Positions 28,288 through 37,482 of a stretch of 64,000 nt of DNA are shown here, piece after piece. The translations under genes were made by a program, and so were the position numbers. The notes under the pieces are model-generated. The model ran no database searches. It worked only from the letters and a program-made list of their open reading frames with translations, and was not told the origin of the DNA. Location: contig NZ_SMTT01000004.1 in the NCBI RefSeq assembly GCF_004357905.1, forward strand, positions 62,001 to 126,000, read 5' to 3'. Within the stretch, counting starts at the first letter, position 1; the number at the start of each line of letters is the position of its first letter. The DNA comes from Campylobacter lari. Its GTDB lineage: Bacteria > Campylobacterota > Campylobacteria > Campylobacterales > Campylobacteraceae.

Positions 28288-29786
28288 TTATTACCTCTTA
28301 AACTAGCTTGAATTTTTTCAAAAAGCATTTTTGCTTGTTTTTGATTTTGCTCTAACTCGCTTAAAATTTCCTCTACTTCACGCAAAGTTTTTTCTTCTTT
28401 TACGTTTGGGTTTTTAGCACTTAAATCATAATTTCTTTCTTCAAGTTCTTTTTTACTTACCAAATAAGAATTAGCCGTGATTTTTCTTTCTTTATAACAT
28501 TTTAAAAATTCTTGCAAATGCGTGTATTCTAAAGGTTTGTTTTTAGTCAATTTAAAAGGTGGCACAAGCTCATAGTAATATACACTTTCATCATTTTCAC
28601 CACAAATACTTCTTTGTCCTTTAGAAAAAAAAAGCACATTAGTTTTTACCGCACTATAAGGCAAAAACACCCCACTTGGCAAGCTTAAAACACATTCAAG
28701 ATTAAAATTTTCTAGCAAGTCTTTTTTTACACTCACAAAGGCATTTGAATTTTGAAAAAGCACTCCTTCAGGCACTACTATGGCACACCTTCCATTGTTT
28801 TTCAAAGACTTTAAAATATGTTGTAAAAACAAAAGCTCAGTAGCGTTTGATTTTACAGGAAAGTTATTTTGAATTTGATCTTTTTCTTTACCACCAAAAG
28901 GAGGATTTGCCAAAATCACTTCGTATTTTTCATTTTCAGTTATGTCTGTGATTTTTTTATTTAGAGTATTGGTTTTGATGATATTTGGGGACTTAACCTC
29001 ATGTAAAATCATATTCATCACACCCATTGCATAACTAAGTGGAGTTTTTTCTTTACCGAACAAGGCATCATTTTGTAAAAATTCAAGTTCTTCCACACTC
29101 AAATTTGCTTTTTTCTTTTTTGCCCTATCTTCATAAAGAATATGCAAAAAACTCTCTACTAAAAACCCACAACTCCCACACGCAGGATCATAAATTCTCT
29201 CTTTTGCTTTAGGGTCTAGCACCTCCACCATGGCTCTAACCAAAGGTCTTGGGGTATAAAACTCCCCACTATTTCCCCCATCGCTTCCCATGTCTTTTAA
29301 AAGCTTTTCATAAACCTCACCTAAAGCAAACACATCACTTTCTTTGCTAAAACTTAGCTCATCGACTAAATTTATAACTTCTCTTAAAGTATGGCCATTA
29401 GCTATGCGGTTGTCTATAAATTCAAAAATTCCACCTATCTTATACTCTATGCTTTTGAAATTTTCATTATCTTTAAAACTTTTTAGGTATGGAAAAAGCT
29501 CATCATTCACAAAGCTTAGCAAATCACTTCCACTTAAAGCATTTTTTACATCAAGCTTTCCTTCGCTTGTTTTAGGTGCTGCCCAAGCTCTCCAACTGAA
29601 TTTTTCTTGCAAAATAGCCTTATAAGGCTTTTCATCTAACTCAGCTTCTAGCTTTAGCTCTTCTTCATAATCATCTAAAAATTTCAAAAAAAGCACCCAA
29701 CTAATCTGCTCACTATAATGCATAGCACCGCTTATGCCATCATCTCTTCTTAGAATATCTGTGATTTTATCGATTTTACCTTGCAT
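28284..29786 (-). CDS. hsdM: type I restriction-modification methyltransferase subunit
   Basis: HsdM adds methyl groups to adenine in the target set by HsdS. The 500-residue protein has the N-terminal helical HsdM domain (DILRRDDGISGAMHYSEQIS), the AdoMet motif I region DPACGSCGFLVES and the catalytic NPPF in ILANPPFGGKEKD. A C-terminal coiled tail (EILSELEQNQKQ) is usual for contact with HsdS. The start ATG follows the fic stop codon with no gap, so fic and hsdM are tightly coupled. Unlike most type I loci, hsdM and hsdS are separated, here by fic. Confidence 0.93.
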   Translation of the reverse strand: MQGKIDKITDILRRDDGISGAMHYSEQISWVLFLKFLDDYEEELKLEAELDEKPYKAILQEKFSWRAWAAPKTSEGKLDVKNALSGSDLLSFVNDELFPYLKSFKDNENFKSIEYKIGGIFEFIDNRIANGHTLREVINLVDELSFSKESDVFALGEVYEKLLKDMGSDGGNSGEFYTPRPLVRAMVEVLDPKAKERIYDPACGSCGFLVESFLHILYEDRAKKKKANLSVEELEFLQNDALFGKEKTPLSYAMGVMNMILHEVKSPNIIKTNTLNKKITDITENEKYEVILANPPFGGKEKDQIQNNFPVKSNATELLFLQHILKSLKNNGRCAIVVPEGVLFQNSNAFVSVKKDLLENFNLECVLSLPSGVFLPYSAVKTNVLFFSKGQRSICGENDESVYYYELVPPFKLTKNKPLEYTHLQEFLKCYKERKITANSYLVSKKELEERNYDLSAKNPNVKEEKTLREVEEILSELEQNQKQAKMLFEKIQASLRGNK

Positions 29787-30857
29787 TTAAAAAATTCCCT
29801 TTCTAAAAAGTCTTAAAAGTTCTATATTAATATAATAATTATTTCTACCCATTTTAATGCACTCTAGCACCCCTAAATTTTCACAAATTTTAAGGTATTT
29901 TGAGGCACTTTGCCTAGAAATATCTAATTTATTTATCAAAAAGTCTATCTTTGTATAAGGATGAGAAAACAAAAGCTCCACAAAGTCTTTGCTGTAAAAA
30001 TTCGTTTTATTTTGCAAAATTTCACCTACATTAGACATCATTTTTTCTATTATAGTAATGGTTTTTATCGTTTTTATAGCAGTTTGCTCTACACCTTTGA
30101 GTATATATTCTATCCATTCTAAAATTGCACCTTCATCACGTACTTTTTGTAAAAGATTGTAATACTCTTCTTTGTTATTTACTATATAAGCGCTTAAATA
30201 CAAGATAGGCAAATCAAGCAAGCCTTTATAAACTAAATAAAGTATATTGATAATCCTGCCTGTTCTACCATTACCATCGTAAAATGGATGTATGCTTTCA
30301 AACTGATAATGAATGATTGCCATTTTTACCAAAAAATCAAGTTCATCTAAAGTATCATCGTTGATGTATCGCTCCAAATTTCCCATAAGTTCTTGTATAT
30401 CACTAGGATTTTGCGGGGGTGTGTGTTTGATTTCTCCTGTGGTAGGATTTATCAGCGTAGTTCCGCTTTGTTTTCTAAAACCTGCATTATTTCTTTCTAG
30501 TCTTTTTTGAATTTCTAAAATATGTGCATTTCTTAATAATTGCTCTTTTTTTAAAAGCTCATATCCTTTTTTTAAAGCATTTTCATAGTCTTTTACTTCT
30601 TTTACCGCTCTTGTAAGTTTACTTTCATCGATTTGAGATAAAAAAAGTTCATCGTGAGTGGTAATAATATTTTCTATCTCGCTAGAATCTTTAGCTTCTT
30701 GCAAGATCAAAGCATTGATTAATATATTTGGATTAGGCATGCTTTTGCTAAATCCATTTAACTCCGCTAATTTTCTCGAAGCCCTAATGATGAGACCATA
30801 AATATTTGCATTTAATTCTATATCTAAAGGAAGTTTTGGTGGTATGAATTCTTTCAT
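29787..30857 (-). CDS. Fic-domain protein with winged-helix C-terminus
   Basis: Fic proteins usually transfer AMP from ATP to a protein hydroxyl. The 356-residue protein has the intact motif HPFYDGNGRTGR at 190-201, with the catalytic His. The inhibitory motif SSEIEN (S58, E62, N63) precedes the core, the class II arrangement in which Glu blocks ATP until released. The last 70 residues look like a winged helix (KIDFLINKLDISRQSASKYLKICENLGV), so it may bind DNA. The start at 30857 has GGAAAAATT before it; the longer frame to 30938 would run through the repeat array and is unlikely. It lies between hsdS and hsdM. Target protein unknown. Confidence 0.88.
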   Translation of the reverse strand: MKEFIPPKLPLDIELNANIYGLIIRASRKLAELNGFSKSMPNPNILINALILQEAKDSSEIENIITTHDELFLSQIDESKLTRAVKEVKDYENALKKGYELLKKEQLLRNAHILEIQKRLERNNAGFRKQSGTTLINPTTGEIKHTPPQNPSDIQELMGNLERYINDDTLDELDFLVKMAIIHYQFESIHPFYDGNGRTGRIINILYLVYKGLLDLPILYLSAYIVNNKEEYYNLLQKVRDEGAILEWIEYILKGVEQTAIKTIKTITIIEKMMSNVGEILQNKTNFYSKDFVELLFSHPYTKIDFLINKLDISRQSASKYLKICENLGVLECIKMGRNNYYINIELLRLFRKGIF

Positions 30858-30866
30858 AATTTTTCC

Positions 30867-30980
30867 ATATGTTAAAATTTTTTTAAAATTTTTAACATTA
30901 TAAAAAAATATGTTAAAAAAATCAAAAATTTTTAACATATCTAGTCTTTATGTTAAAATTTGATAAAAATTTTAACATTT
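30867..30980. repeat. array of three evenly spaced inverted repeats
   Basis: Six half-sites: ATGTTAAAA at 30869, 30910 and 30950, each answered by TTTTAACAT ending at 30898, 30938 and 30978. Each pair forms a palindrome of 29-30 bases, and the pairs recur every 40-41 bases. The array fills the whole gap between the hsdS stop and the fic start. This looks like a multi-site operator; the winged helix of the neighbouring Fic protein is a candidate binder. Confidence 0.8.
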
Positions 30981-32211
30981 ATAATCTTCCTTGAAAAGCT
31001 TTATCTAGCAAGGATTTTTTAAGCTCTTGTAGATTTTTTATCTGTGCTTGATAGTTTTGCTTTAAATTTTTTACATGAGAAGAAAGCTCATCTAAATGCG
31101 AAGCGATTTGCTCTTGTTCTTTGAGTGGGGGTAGTGGGATTTGTAGAGATTTGATAAAGTCTACTGATACACCCTTGACAGTAGCACCTATACCGTTTTC
31201 TATTAAAAAATCTTTGTTTTTCTTAAAAAAATAAAATAAATATTTTTTATTCAGTGATTTGTGTGGTAATATTCCCTTTAAGTCTTGATTAATAGCTAAA
31301 GTGTCTTTTACTAAACAAACTTTCCCTAATCCAACCCTAGTTGCAATTAATATAAAATCCTGATTAATAATATTTGTAGAACTATTGTCTAAGCCTAAGT
31401 TTGTAATACGAAATTCTGTATCTTCAATAGTTTCTGTATTCATGTCTCTTACAGTAGCCCATTTAATCGTTCCATTTTCCCAATATTGTTTTATTTGTTT
31501 CGATGGAGTGCCGCCACCTATAATTTCGCAAATCTCCCCTAAGCTTTTCCATTCCCAACCTTGCGGGAGTTTGTAGTTTTCCTTAGTATTATCCTTTAAA
31601 GGGTTAAAAGCTTTTTGCAAGGCACTTTGCATTAACTCATCTAAATTTAGTAAATTCTGCTCTAAGATTTTTATACTCTCATCTATCTTTGCAAAACTTT
31701 CATCTAAAATCCCCACTATCCTTTCTTGCTCTTTGAGCGGCGGCAACGGAATTTGAAATTTCTCTAAATCTACAAACCTTAAATTATTTATGTTAGAACC
31801 TTTAGAAATATTGAAAATATAATTTTTATAAGAATCGCTTCTTAAATAATAAGCTATAAATTTATGGCAAATATTTAGATTGATAATTCTAAATAATCCA
31901 CAAAAAGCCCCAAAAGTAAAATCATTTAAATTGTTTAAAAGTATATTTTTGCCTACAATATGTTTACTACCGCTACTCATTGCAAATAATATATCATTGT
32001 TTTGAATAATCTTATCAACTACTAATTCTTTGGGAATGATTTGTAGTTCATCTAAATTCAATTCATTTTGAATATTATTTGCTCTTAACAAATAAACAGA
32101 TTTTTCATTCTTTGTGGATAATAGTTGCTCTTTTTTGTAAGAAACGCCCCTTATAAAAAAACCTATCTCACCAAGCTTTTTAACTTCCCAACCCTGCGGT
32201 AATTTTATCAT
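30979..32211 (-). CDS. hsdS: type I restriction-modification specificity subunit
   Basis: HsdS recognises the DNA target of the methyltransferase and nuclease. The 410-residue protein has the two-fold plan of the family: each half opens with LPQGWE (residues 4 and about 217) and closes with a conserved helix start, IPLPPLKEQERIVGILDE and IPLPPLKEQEQIASHLDE. The two target-recognition domains between them differ from each other, so the site is bipartite. It ends KSLLDKAFQGRL. The ATG overlaps the stop of the ATPase gene by one base. No truncated second hsdS or inversion partner is in the window. Confidence 0.93.
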   Translation of the reverse strand: MIKLPQGWEVKKLGEIGFFIRGVSYKKEQLLSTKNEKSVYLLRANNIQNELNLDELQIIPKELVVDKIIQNNDILFAMSSGSKHIVGKNILLNNLNDFTFGAFCGLFRIINLNICHKFIAYYLRSDSYKNYIFNISKGSNINNLRFVDLEKFQIPLPPLKEQERIVGILDESFAKIDESIKILEQNLLNLDELMQSALQKAFNPLKDNTKENYKLPQGWEWKSLGEICEIIGGGTPSKQIKQYWENGTIKWATVRDMNTETIEDTEFRITNLGLDNSSTNIINQDFILIATRVGLGKVCLVKDTLAINQDLKGILPHKSLNKKYLFYFFKKNKDFLIENGIGATVKGVSVDFIKSLQIPLPPLKEQEQIASHLDELSSHVKNLKQNYQAQIKNLQELKKSLLDKAFQGRL

Positions 32212-33944
32212 TATTTTTTTACCTTGCTTTTCAAAAAATTAAACATCGTTACTATATCTTCTGAAATTTCTTCTTTTGGAATACTAAAAATAACTTGTCT
32301 CATTTTGTTTATATCATCTCCATTATCATCACTATACAATCCTTGAATAATATCCTTGCAATCTAATTCTTTTAAAGAATTAATATTATCCAAGTTATCA
32401 TCTTTTTTTATATGATCATTTTTAGCTAGATTATCATTATTTATCAAATTTAAAACATTGTATTTTTCTAGCATAGTATATGAGAGTAAATAATTTTCTA
32501 TTTCTCTTCTTTTCCAGACTCTCAAATAAAAACAATTTGCATAATCATTAAGACTTTTTAGGAGTGATTTTAAGCCAGATGGTTTTAATTCGTTATCTAT
32601 TGAACTTAATATATAATTATCCTTATCACATATTATAAAAATATTTTTACTATTAAAATGTTTATTTTCTAATATTTTAATATAATCCTTACACCATTCA
32701 AGTTTTTTATTTCCAATAGTATCAGTATTTCTACTATATCCAGAAGGACACTTAAAAGGTTGTATTTGATTTAATATTTTCAAATCATCTTCATTATCAA
32801 TTTTAATTTCACATAACATTTTAAAAATCTCCCAATCATTCAAATCATCTATCAAAACAATATTTTCACATTTTGATGCTATTTGATATTGATACATTTT
32901 ATTTGATGTGAAATTATCTAGCCTTTTGCATAATTCATTAAAAATATCTTTACTTTGTAATTTTCCATTGTCAACCAAATAAATATCTTCTATATTTTTT
33001 CTCACAATACTTTCTGTAATATGTGATGTAGATATACAATAACCTTTAATGTCTTCCAATCGACTCCATAATTTTTCAATATTTTTATAATGTACATGTG
33101 AATCAATCTCATCAAATAAAAAAAGAGTATTTTCTTTATCGAAAATATCTAAAATAGCATAAATAGCTAAAAGCTGATACTCGCCATCACTTAAATCATC
33201 AAATTTAAGGTCGTTATCCAAAGTAAGTGTTACTGTGTTTATATCAATATTTCTATCATTTTGAGTTGCATTACTTAAAAAAGTAAAAATTTCAGAGCTA
33301 TCTTTGCCAAAAATTTCATTAGCTTGATTTATGGAAAAATTTATACCTCGCTTTATTATAGGATAAGGTTCACTATTGAAATCTTCATAGTAATGTTGAT
33401 CAAATTTTTTTTCAGCTATCTTCTCTAGTATTTTATAATCTATAGTATCTCTTATAATTCTTTTTACAACGCCTTTTGCTTCTTGCATCAATTCAATTTC
33501 AAGTCTTCGAATATAATCAGATAGAATTCTGAATTTAAAATATAAACTTATATTCTCAATATTTATATTTTTTTCCATTAAAAAGCTTTTTACCAAAGAG
33601 TCTTGCTTTGTAGAGATGGAAAAAAATACTAATAAAATTATCCAATTTTTATCAAAATAAAAAGAATGAACAACTTTTCGATTATTATCGTAGTTCTTTT
33701 TATTTCGCATCTTTTCTTTTTTATGTTTTTTAAAAATTTCAGTAAATTTTTCATTTTGTCCAGAAGAAAAACAAATCACATTAAAATTGTCATCTTGTAT
33801 ATATTTTTCAAAAATAGATTCTAGAATTCTTGACTTCCCACAACCATTTTCACCAACTAGCAAAATATTTGCACTATTTTCCAAATCTATATGCTGCGAA
33901 ACTATACCTTTATACTCACCTATTTCTATTCTTTTATCCTGCAT
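32211..33944 (-). CDS. AAA (ABC-type) ATPase with TOPRIM/DUF4435-like C-terminus
   Basis: A 577-residue protein in the place of the rlo genes of C. jejuni type I loci. The N-terminal part is an SMC/OLD-type ATPase: Walker A GENGCGKS at 31-38, signature LSDGEYQ near 255, Walker B TLFLFDEID near 275 and a switch His in CISTSH. From about 355 on, IVLIDDLNDWEIF, FIICDKDNY and WKRREIENYLL resemble a TOPRIM-like DUF4435 domain, though the usual first catalytic Glu is Asp. This order occurs in OLD nucleases and in fused forms of the PARIS defence system. I start it at 33944, where GGGAGA precedes ATG; the frame reaches 33968. It overlaps hsdR by 11 bases. Confidence 0.78.
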   Translation of the reverse strand: MQDKRIEIGEYKGIVSQHIDLENSANILLVGENGCGKSRILESIFEKYIQDDNFNVICFSSGQNEKFTEIFKKHKKEKMRNKKNYDNNRKVVHSFYFDKNWIILLVFFSISTKQDSLVKSFLMEKNINIENISLYFKFRILSDYIRRLEIELMQEAKGVVKRIIRDTIDYKILEKIAEKKFDQHYYEDFNSEPYPIIKRGINFSINQANEIFGKDSSEIFTFLSNATQNDRNIDINTVTLTLDNDLKFDDLSDGEYQLLAIYAILDIFDKENTLFLFDEIDSHVHYKNIEKLWSRLEDIKGYCISTSHITESIVRKNIEDIYLVDNGKLQSKDIFNELCKRLDNFTSNKMYQYQIASKCENIVLIDDLNDWEIFKMLCEIKIDNEDDLKILNQIQPFKCPSGYSRNTDTIGNKKLEWCKDYIKILENKHFNSKNIFIICDKDNYILSSIDNELKPSGLKSLLKSLNDYANCFYLRVWKRREIENYLLSYTMLEKYNVLNLINNDNLAKNDHIKKDDNLDNINSLKELDCKDIIQGLYSDDNGDDINKMRQVIFSIPKEEISEDIVTMFNFLKSKVKK

Positions 33945-36246
33945 AAATCTCCCTTTGTAAATCATCAATGCATTGTTTTAAATTTTCCATACCTTCAAAT
34001 TCACTCACTAGCTCTTTTACACTACCTAAAGAGCTAAGATCTATAAGTGTTTTTAACCCACTATCAAAGTCTTTTATACCATACTCTTGATACCTATCTA
34101 GTAAAAATTCCACAAGCTTTAAGGCTTTTTCTTTTTGGAAGCGTTTTAAAAATGCACTATTTTTTACATTTAGCACGCGTTCATGGCGTGTTTTTATCTC
34201 GCTGTTAAAGCTTAAGTGTGCTAACACATCATACACATCGCAGTCTTTTTGCTCAAAAATCACTGTCAATTCTTCCAAAACCTGCTCGCTTATGCGGTCT
34301 TTTTCAAGTTTTTGTAAAAATTCTTTCCTACTTGCTTGGTTACTCCAAATCTCGCGTAACTTTACTTCATCATCATAAAATTCTGCTAGCTTTCCTACTA
34401 AAAATTCCAAAAATTCTTTTGTGCTAAGTGGCTTGTCGCTATCTCCTATGTAGCTTGTCGTTATATCAAGCACTTTTAGTTTTGTGCCTTTTAAATGCAC
34501 AGTGACTTCTTTTTGCTTGGTTGCTTCTTTAGGGTTGCTTTGCTCTCTTTTGTTTTGTATAGTTTTTACCTCGGTTTTTTCTTCATCTTTGATCTGCTCG
34601 CCATCCCATTTAGGATCATAAAAAAGTCTTGTTACTCCGGTAAAATCTAGTATAGTAAAAAAGTCTTTTCCCTCATACGCCCTAGTGCCTCTTCCGATGA
34701 TTTGCTTAAATTCTATGATAGAACCTATATTTGCCAAAAGCACTATGTTGCGGACATTTCTAGCATCTACTCCTGTGGTTAGCATTTTAGAACTAGTGAG
34801 TATTACAGGATAGCTTTTGTCATTATCTTGAAACTGCTTTAAGTATTCAAGCCCTATTTTACCCTCATCACTTGTAACCCTCACGCAGTAGTCATCTCTT
34901 TTTACACTTTTAAATTTATCAATGGCTCTTTTTACTTCACTTGCATGAGCTTGGTTAGCACAAAAGATGATGGTTTTGTCCATAGGGTTGATGAGCTTTA
35001 AAATTTCTTTAGCTAGAAAATCGTTGTATTGAGGTAAGTGAATATTTCTTTCAAATTCATTGATCTTATAAAAGCCTTTTTCTAACTCACCTTCTATGAT
35101 ATCATCAGGGTTATACACATAGCCTTCACTAAGCGTAGTCGTAACACGCTTAACTTTATAAGGAGTTAAAAAGCCATCTTCTATGCCATCTTTAAGACTA
35201 TACTCATACACACTCCCACCAAAATATCTATAAGTATCTACATTATCGCTTTTTTTAGGTGTAGCAGTAAGCCCTAAATGCGTAGCCGATGAAAAGTACT
35301 CTAGCACCCCTACCCAGCTACCTTCTTCATTCGCTCCACCTCTGTGACATTCATCGATGATGATAAGATCAAAAAAGTCTTTGGGGTATTGTAAGTAGAA
35401 TTTGCTTTCTTGCTCTTCATTAGCGTTTTCTTGTTCTTTTGAATTTGAAGCTAGACTTTGATAAATTCCAAAAAACACATTTGCACTTGTAGGTACTCTA
35501 CCATTATTTTTTCTCAACTCTTGCGCACTCACTGCCACGCAATCGCCCTCTATAGGATTAAACTCTCCTAAAGCTTGATCTCTTAAACTCACCCTATCAC
35601 ATAAAAATAATATCTTAGGTTTTTTGTCTTGATTTGTTTTATTCCACCTAGCTTCAAGCAAACGATAACACAAAGCAAAGGCTATAGTGGTTTTACCTGT
35701 GCCTGTAGCAAGAGTGAGTAAAATTCTATTTTTACCGTTAATCAAAGCTTCTATGACTTTATCAACTGCGATCTTTTGATAATATCTTAATTCTTTTTGG
35801 GGTATGTATAATTCTCGCTGTGATAAAAGCTTGTATTGCCATTCTTTTAAATTTCCATAAATCCTAGCAAAAAGCTCATTTGGGGTTGGAAATTTTTCTA
35901 TATACTCACCGCTTGAAGTTTTTAGGTTGTATTCGTAAATTTTATCGCCATTAGTGCTATATACAAATGCTACATTTAAAATTTTAGCATATTCTATGCC
36001 TTGAGATAAGCCATCTAAAGGATCTTTGCTTTGTTTTTTAGCTTCTATGATAGCAAGATTATTGTTTTGAAATTTCAACAAATAATCTGCAAATTTTCTT
36101 TCGCCTCTTTTATTTCCTATAAGCTTACGCCCATCGGTAAAATAATAATTTCTTATGATATTTTCTTCACTCCAAGAGCTAGTGTGAAGTTTTACATCTA
36201 TGAGTTTAACTCTAGTATCATCTTCTGAAAAATGCTTAAATTCCAT
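33934..36246 (-). CDS. hsdR: type I restriction endonuclease subunit
   Basis: HsdR moves DNA and cuts it at a distance from unmethylated sites. The 770-residue protein has an N-terminal nuclease domain (DYLLKFQNNNLAIIEAKKQ, the E-x-K core), then superfamily 2 helicase motifs: GTGKTTIAFALC, IIIDECHRGG (DEAH type), GLTATPKK and IIGRGTRAYEGKDFFTILDF. The length fits the shorter EcoEI/EcoR124-like R subunits. It is first in the operon hsdR, ATPase, hsdS, fic, hsdM, membrane protein. No break is seen. Confidence 0.93.
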   Translation of the reverse strand: MEFKHFSEDDTRVKLIDVKLHTSSWSEENIIRNYYFTDGRKLIGNKRGERKFADYLLKFQNNNLAIIEAKKQSKDPLDGLSQGIEYAKILNVAFVYSTNGDKIYEYNLKTSSGEYIEKFPTPNELFARIYGNLKEWQYKLLSQRELYIPQKELRYYQKIAVDKVIEALINGKNRILLTLATGTGKTTIAFALCYRLLEARWNKTNQDKKPKILFLCDRVSLRDQALGEFNPIEGDCVAVSAQELRKNNGRVPTSANVFFGIYQSLASNSKEQENANEEQESKFYLQYPKDFFDLIIIDECHRGGANEEGSWVGVLEYFSSATHLGLTATPKKSDNVDTYRYFGGSVYEYSLKDGIEDGFLTPYKVKRVTTTLSEGYVYNPDDIIEGELEKGFYKINEFERNIHLPQYNDFLAKEILKLINPMDKTIIFCANQAHASEVKRAIDKFKSVKRDDYCVRVTSDEGKIGLEYLKQFQDNDKSYPVILTSSKMLTTGVDARNVRNIVLLANIGSIIEFKQIIGRGTRAYEGKDFFTILDFTGVTRLFYDPKWDGEQIKDEEKTEVKTIQNKREQSNPKEATKQKEVTVHLKGTKLKVLDITTSYIGDSDKPLSTKEFLEFLVGKLAEFYDDEVKLREIWSNQASRKEFLQKLEKDRISEQVLEELTVIFEQKDCDVYDVLAHLSFNSEIKTRHERVLNVKNSAFLKRFQKEKALKLVEFLLDRYQEYGIKDFDSGLKTLIDLSSLGSVKELVSEFEGMENLKQCIDDLQREIYAG

Positions 36247-36399
36247 GGCTTCCTTATGGATAAAAAATTTAAATAATTATACCATAAAAATCAAACCAAA
36301 ACCCACAAACGCACCTTTAGTATAGTATCTTACTTTATTTTCCCTATTGCAATAAAAACCTAGCTTTAATATAATTTCAAAAACCACAAAGGAGAGAAA

Positions 36400-37482
36400 A
36401 TGGACTCAAAAATCTTTTTAGAAAATGGTCGTGTTAAAAGTAAAGGTTATGCCATGCTTAGCAAAGATTCTAAATTCACACCTTTTGAATTTACACGCCA
36501 TAAAGTAGGCAAAAACGATATCTTAATCGCTATCAAGTACGCAGGAATTTGCCATAGCGACATACACACTGCAAGAAGCGAATGGGGTAAGGCAACCTAC
36601 CCTTGCGTACCTGGCCATGAAATAGCAGGAGAAGTTATCGCGGTGGGTGAAAATGTGAGTAAATTTAAAGTAGGTGATTATGCTGGGGTTGGGTGCATGG
36701 TAAACTCATGCGGAGAGTGCGAAGCATGCAAAAAATCTCAAGAGCAATTTTGCGAAAATGGTAAAACCATCTACACTTATAACTGCAAAGATGTATTTCA
36801 TGATAATGAAAACACCTATGGAGGCTACTCAAACAACATCGTAGTAAGTGAAAAATTTGCTATCAATGTGCCAAAAAATGCACCACTTGACAAAGTAGCG
36901 CCTTTACTTTGTGCGGGTATTACTACCTATTCACCGCTTAAATTTTCAAACATCAAAGAAGGCTCAAGTGTAGCCGTAGCAGGATTTGGTGGACTTGGTA
37001 TGATGGCAGTAAAATATGCTGTGAAAATGGGTGCAAAAGTAAGTGTTTTTGCAAGAAATGAAAACAAAAAATCAGAAGCTCTAGCTATGGGTGTGAGTAA
37101 TTTTTATACTAGTACAGATAAAAGTGCGGTAAAAGAAAGATTTGACCTCATCATCTCTACCATACCAACCCTTTATGATCCGCTAGCTTATATGGATTTA
37201 TTAAAATTTGGTGGTGAGATGGCTATAGTAGGATTACCTCCACATGAAGTAAGTCCTAGCATTAACATCATTCACTTTGTACATAAAGCAGGTAAAAAAG
37301 TATATGGCTCGCTTATTGGGGGCATTAAAGAAACTCAAGAAATGCTTGATTTTTCTTTAGAACATGGAATTTATCCTGAAATTGAACTCATCAAACCAAG
37401 CGAGATTGACAAAGCTTATGAAAATCTCACTTCAGGAAAAGCCAAATTCCGCTATGTAATCGATATGAGCGCAGAGGATTAA
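36400..37482 (+). CDS. zinc-dependent NADP alcohol dehydrogenase
   Basis: A 360-residue medium-chain dehydrogenase (Cj1548c-like), cinnamyl-alcohol/YahK type, that probably reduces aldehydes. Catalytic zinc ligands are C in AGICHSDIH and H in CVPGHEIAGE. Four structural zinc Cys lie in GCMVNSCGECEACKKSQEQFC. The nucleotide fold motif is AGFGGLGMMAVKYA. GGAGAG precedes the ATG. It is convergent with the lipocalin gene, the stops overlapping by 4 bases. In C. jejuni the same gene also borders the hsd locus. Confidence 0.9.
   Translation: MDSKIFLENGRVKSKGYAMLSKDSKFTPFEFTRHKVGKNDILIAIKYAGICHSDIHTARSEWGKATYPCVPGHEIAGEVIAVGENVSKFKVGDYAGVGCMVNSCGECEACKKSQEQFCENGKTIYTYNCKDVFHDNENTYGGYSNNIVVSEKFAINVPKNAPLDKVAPLLCAGITTYSPLKFSNIKEGSSVAVAGFGGLGMMAVKYAVKMGAKVSVFARNENKKSEALAMGVSNFYTSTDKSAVKERFDLIISTIPTLYDPLAYMDLLKFGGEMAIVGLPPHEVSPSINIIHFVHKAGKKVYGSLIGGIKETQEMLDFSLEHGIYPEIELIKPSEIDKAYENLTSGKAKFRYVIDMSAED

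Noticed and set aside
30858-30938. N-terminal extension of the Fic protein
   Set aside because: The added residues are coded by the palindrome array and look like AT-rich noise; a ribosome site precedes the start at 30857.
30979-32211. Invertible or shuffling hsdS system
   Set aside because: The repeats within hsdS are the normal conserved regions; no second hsdS copy or recombinase gene is in the window.
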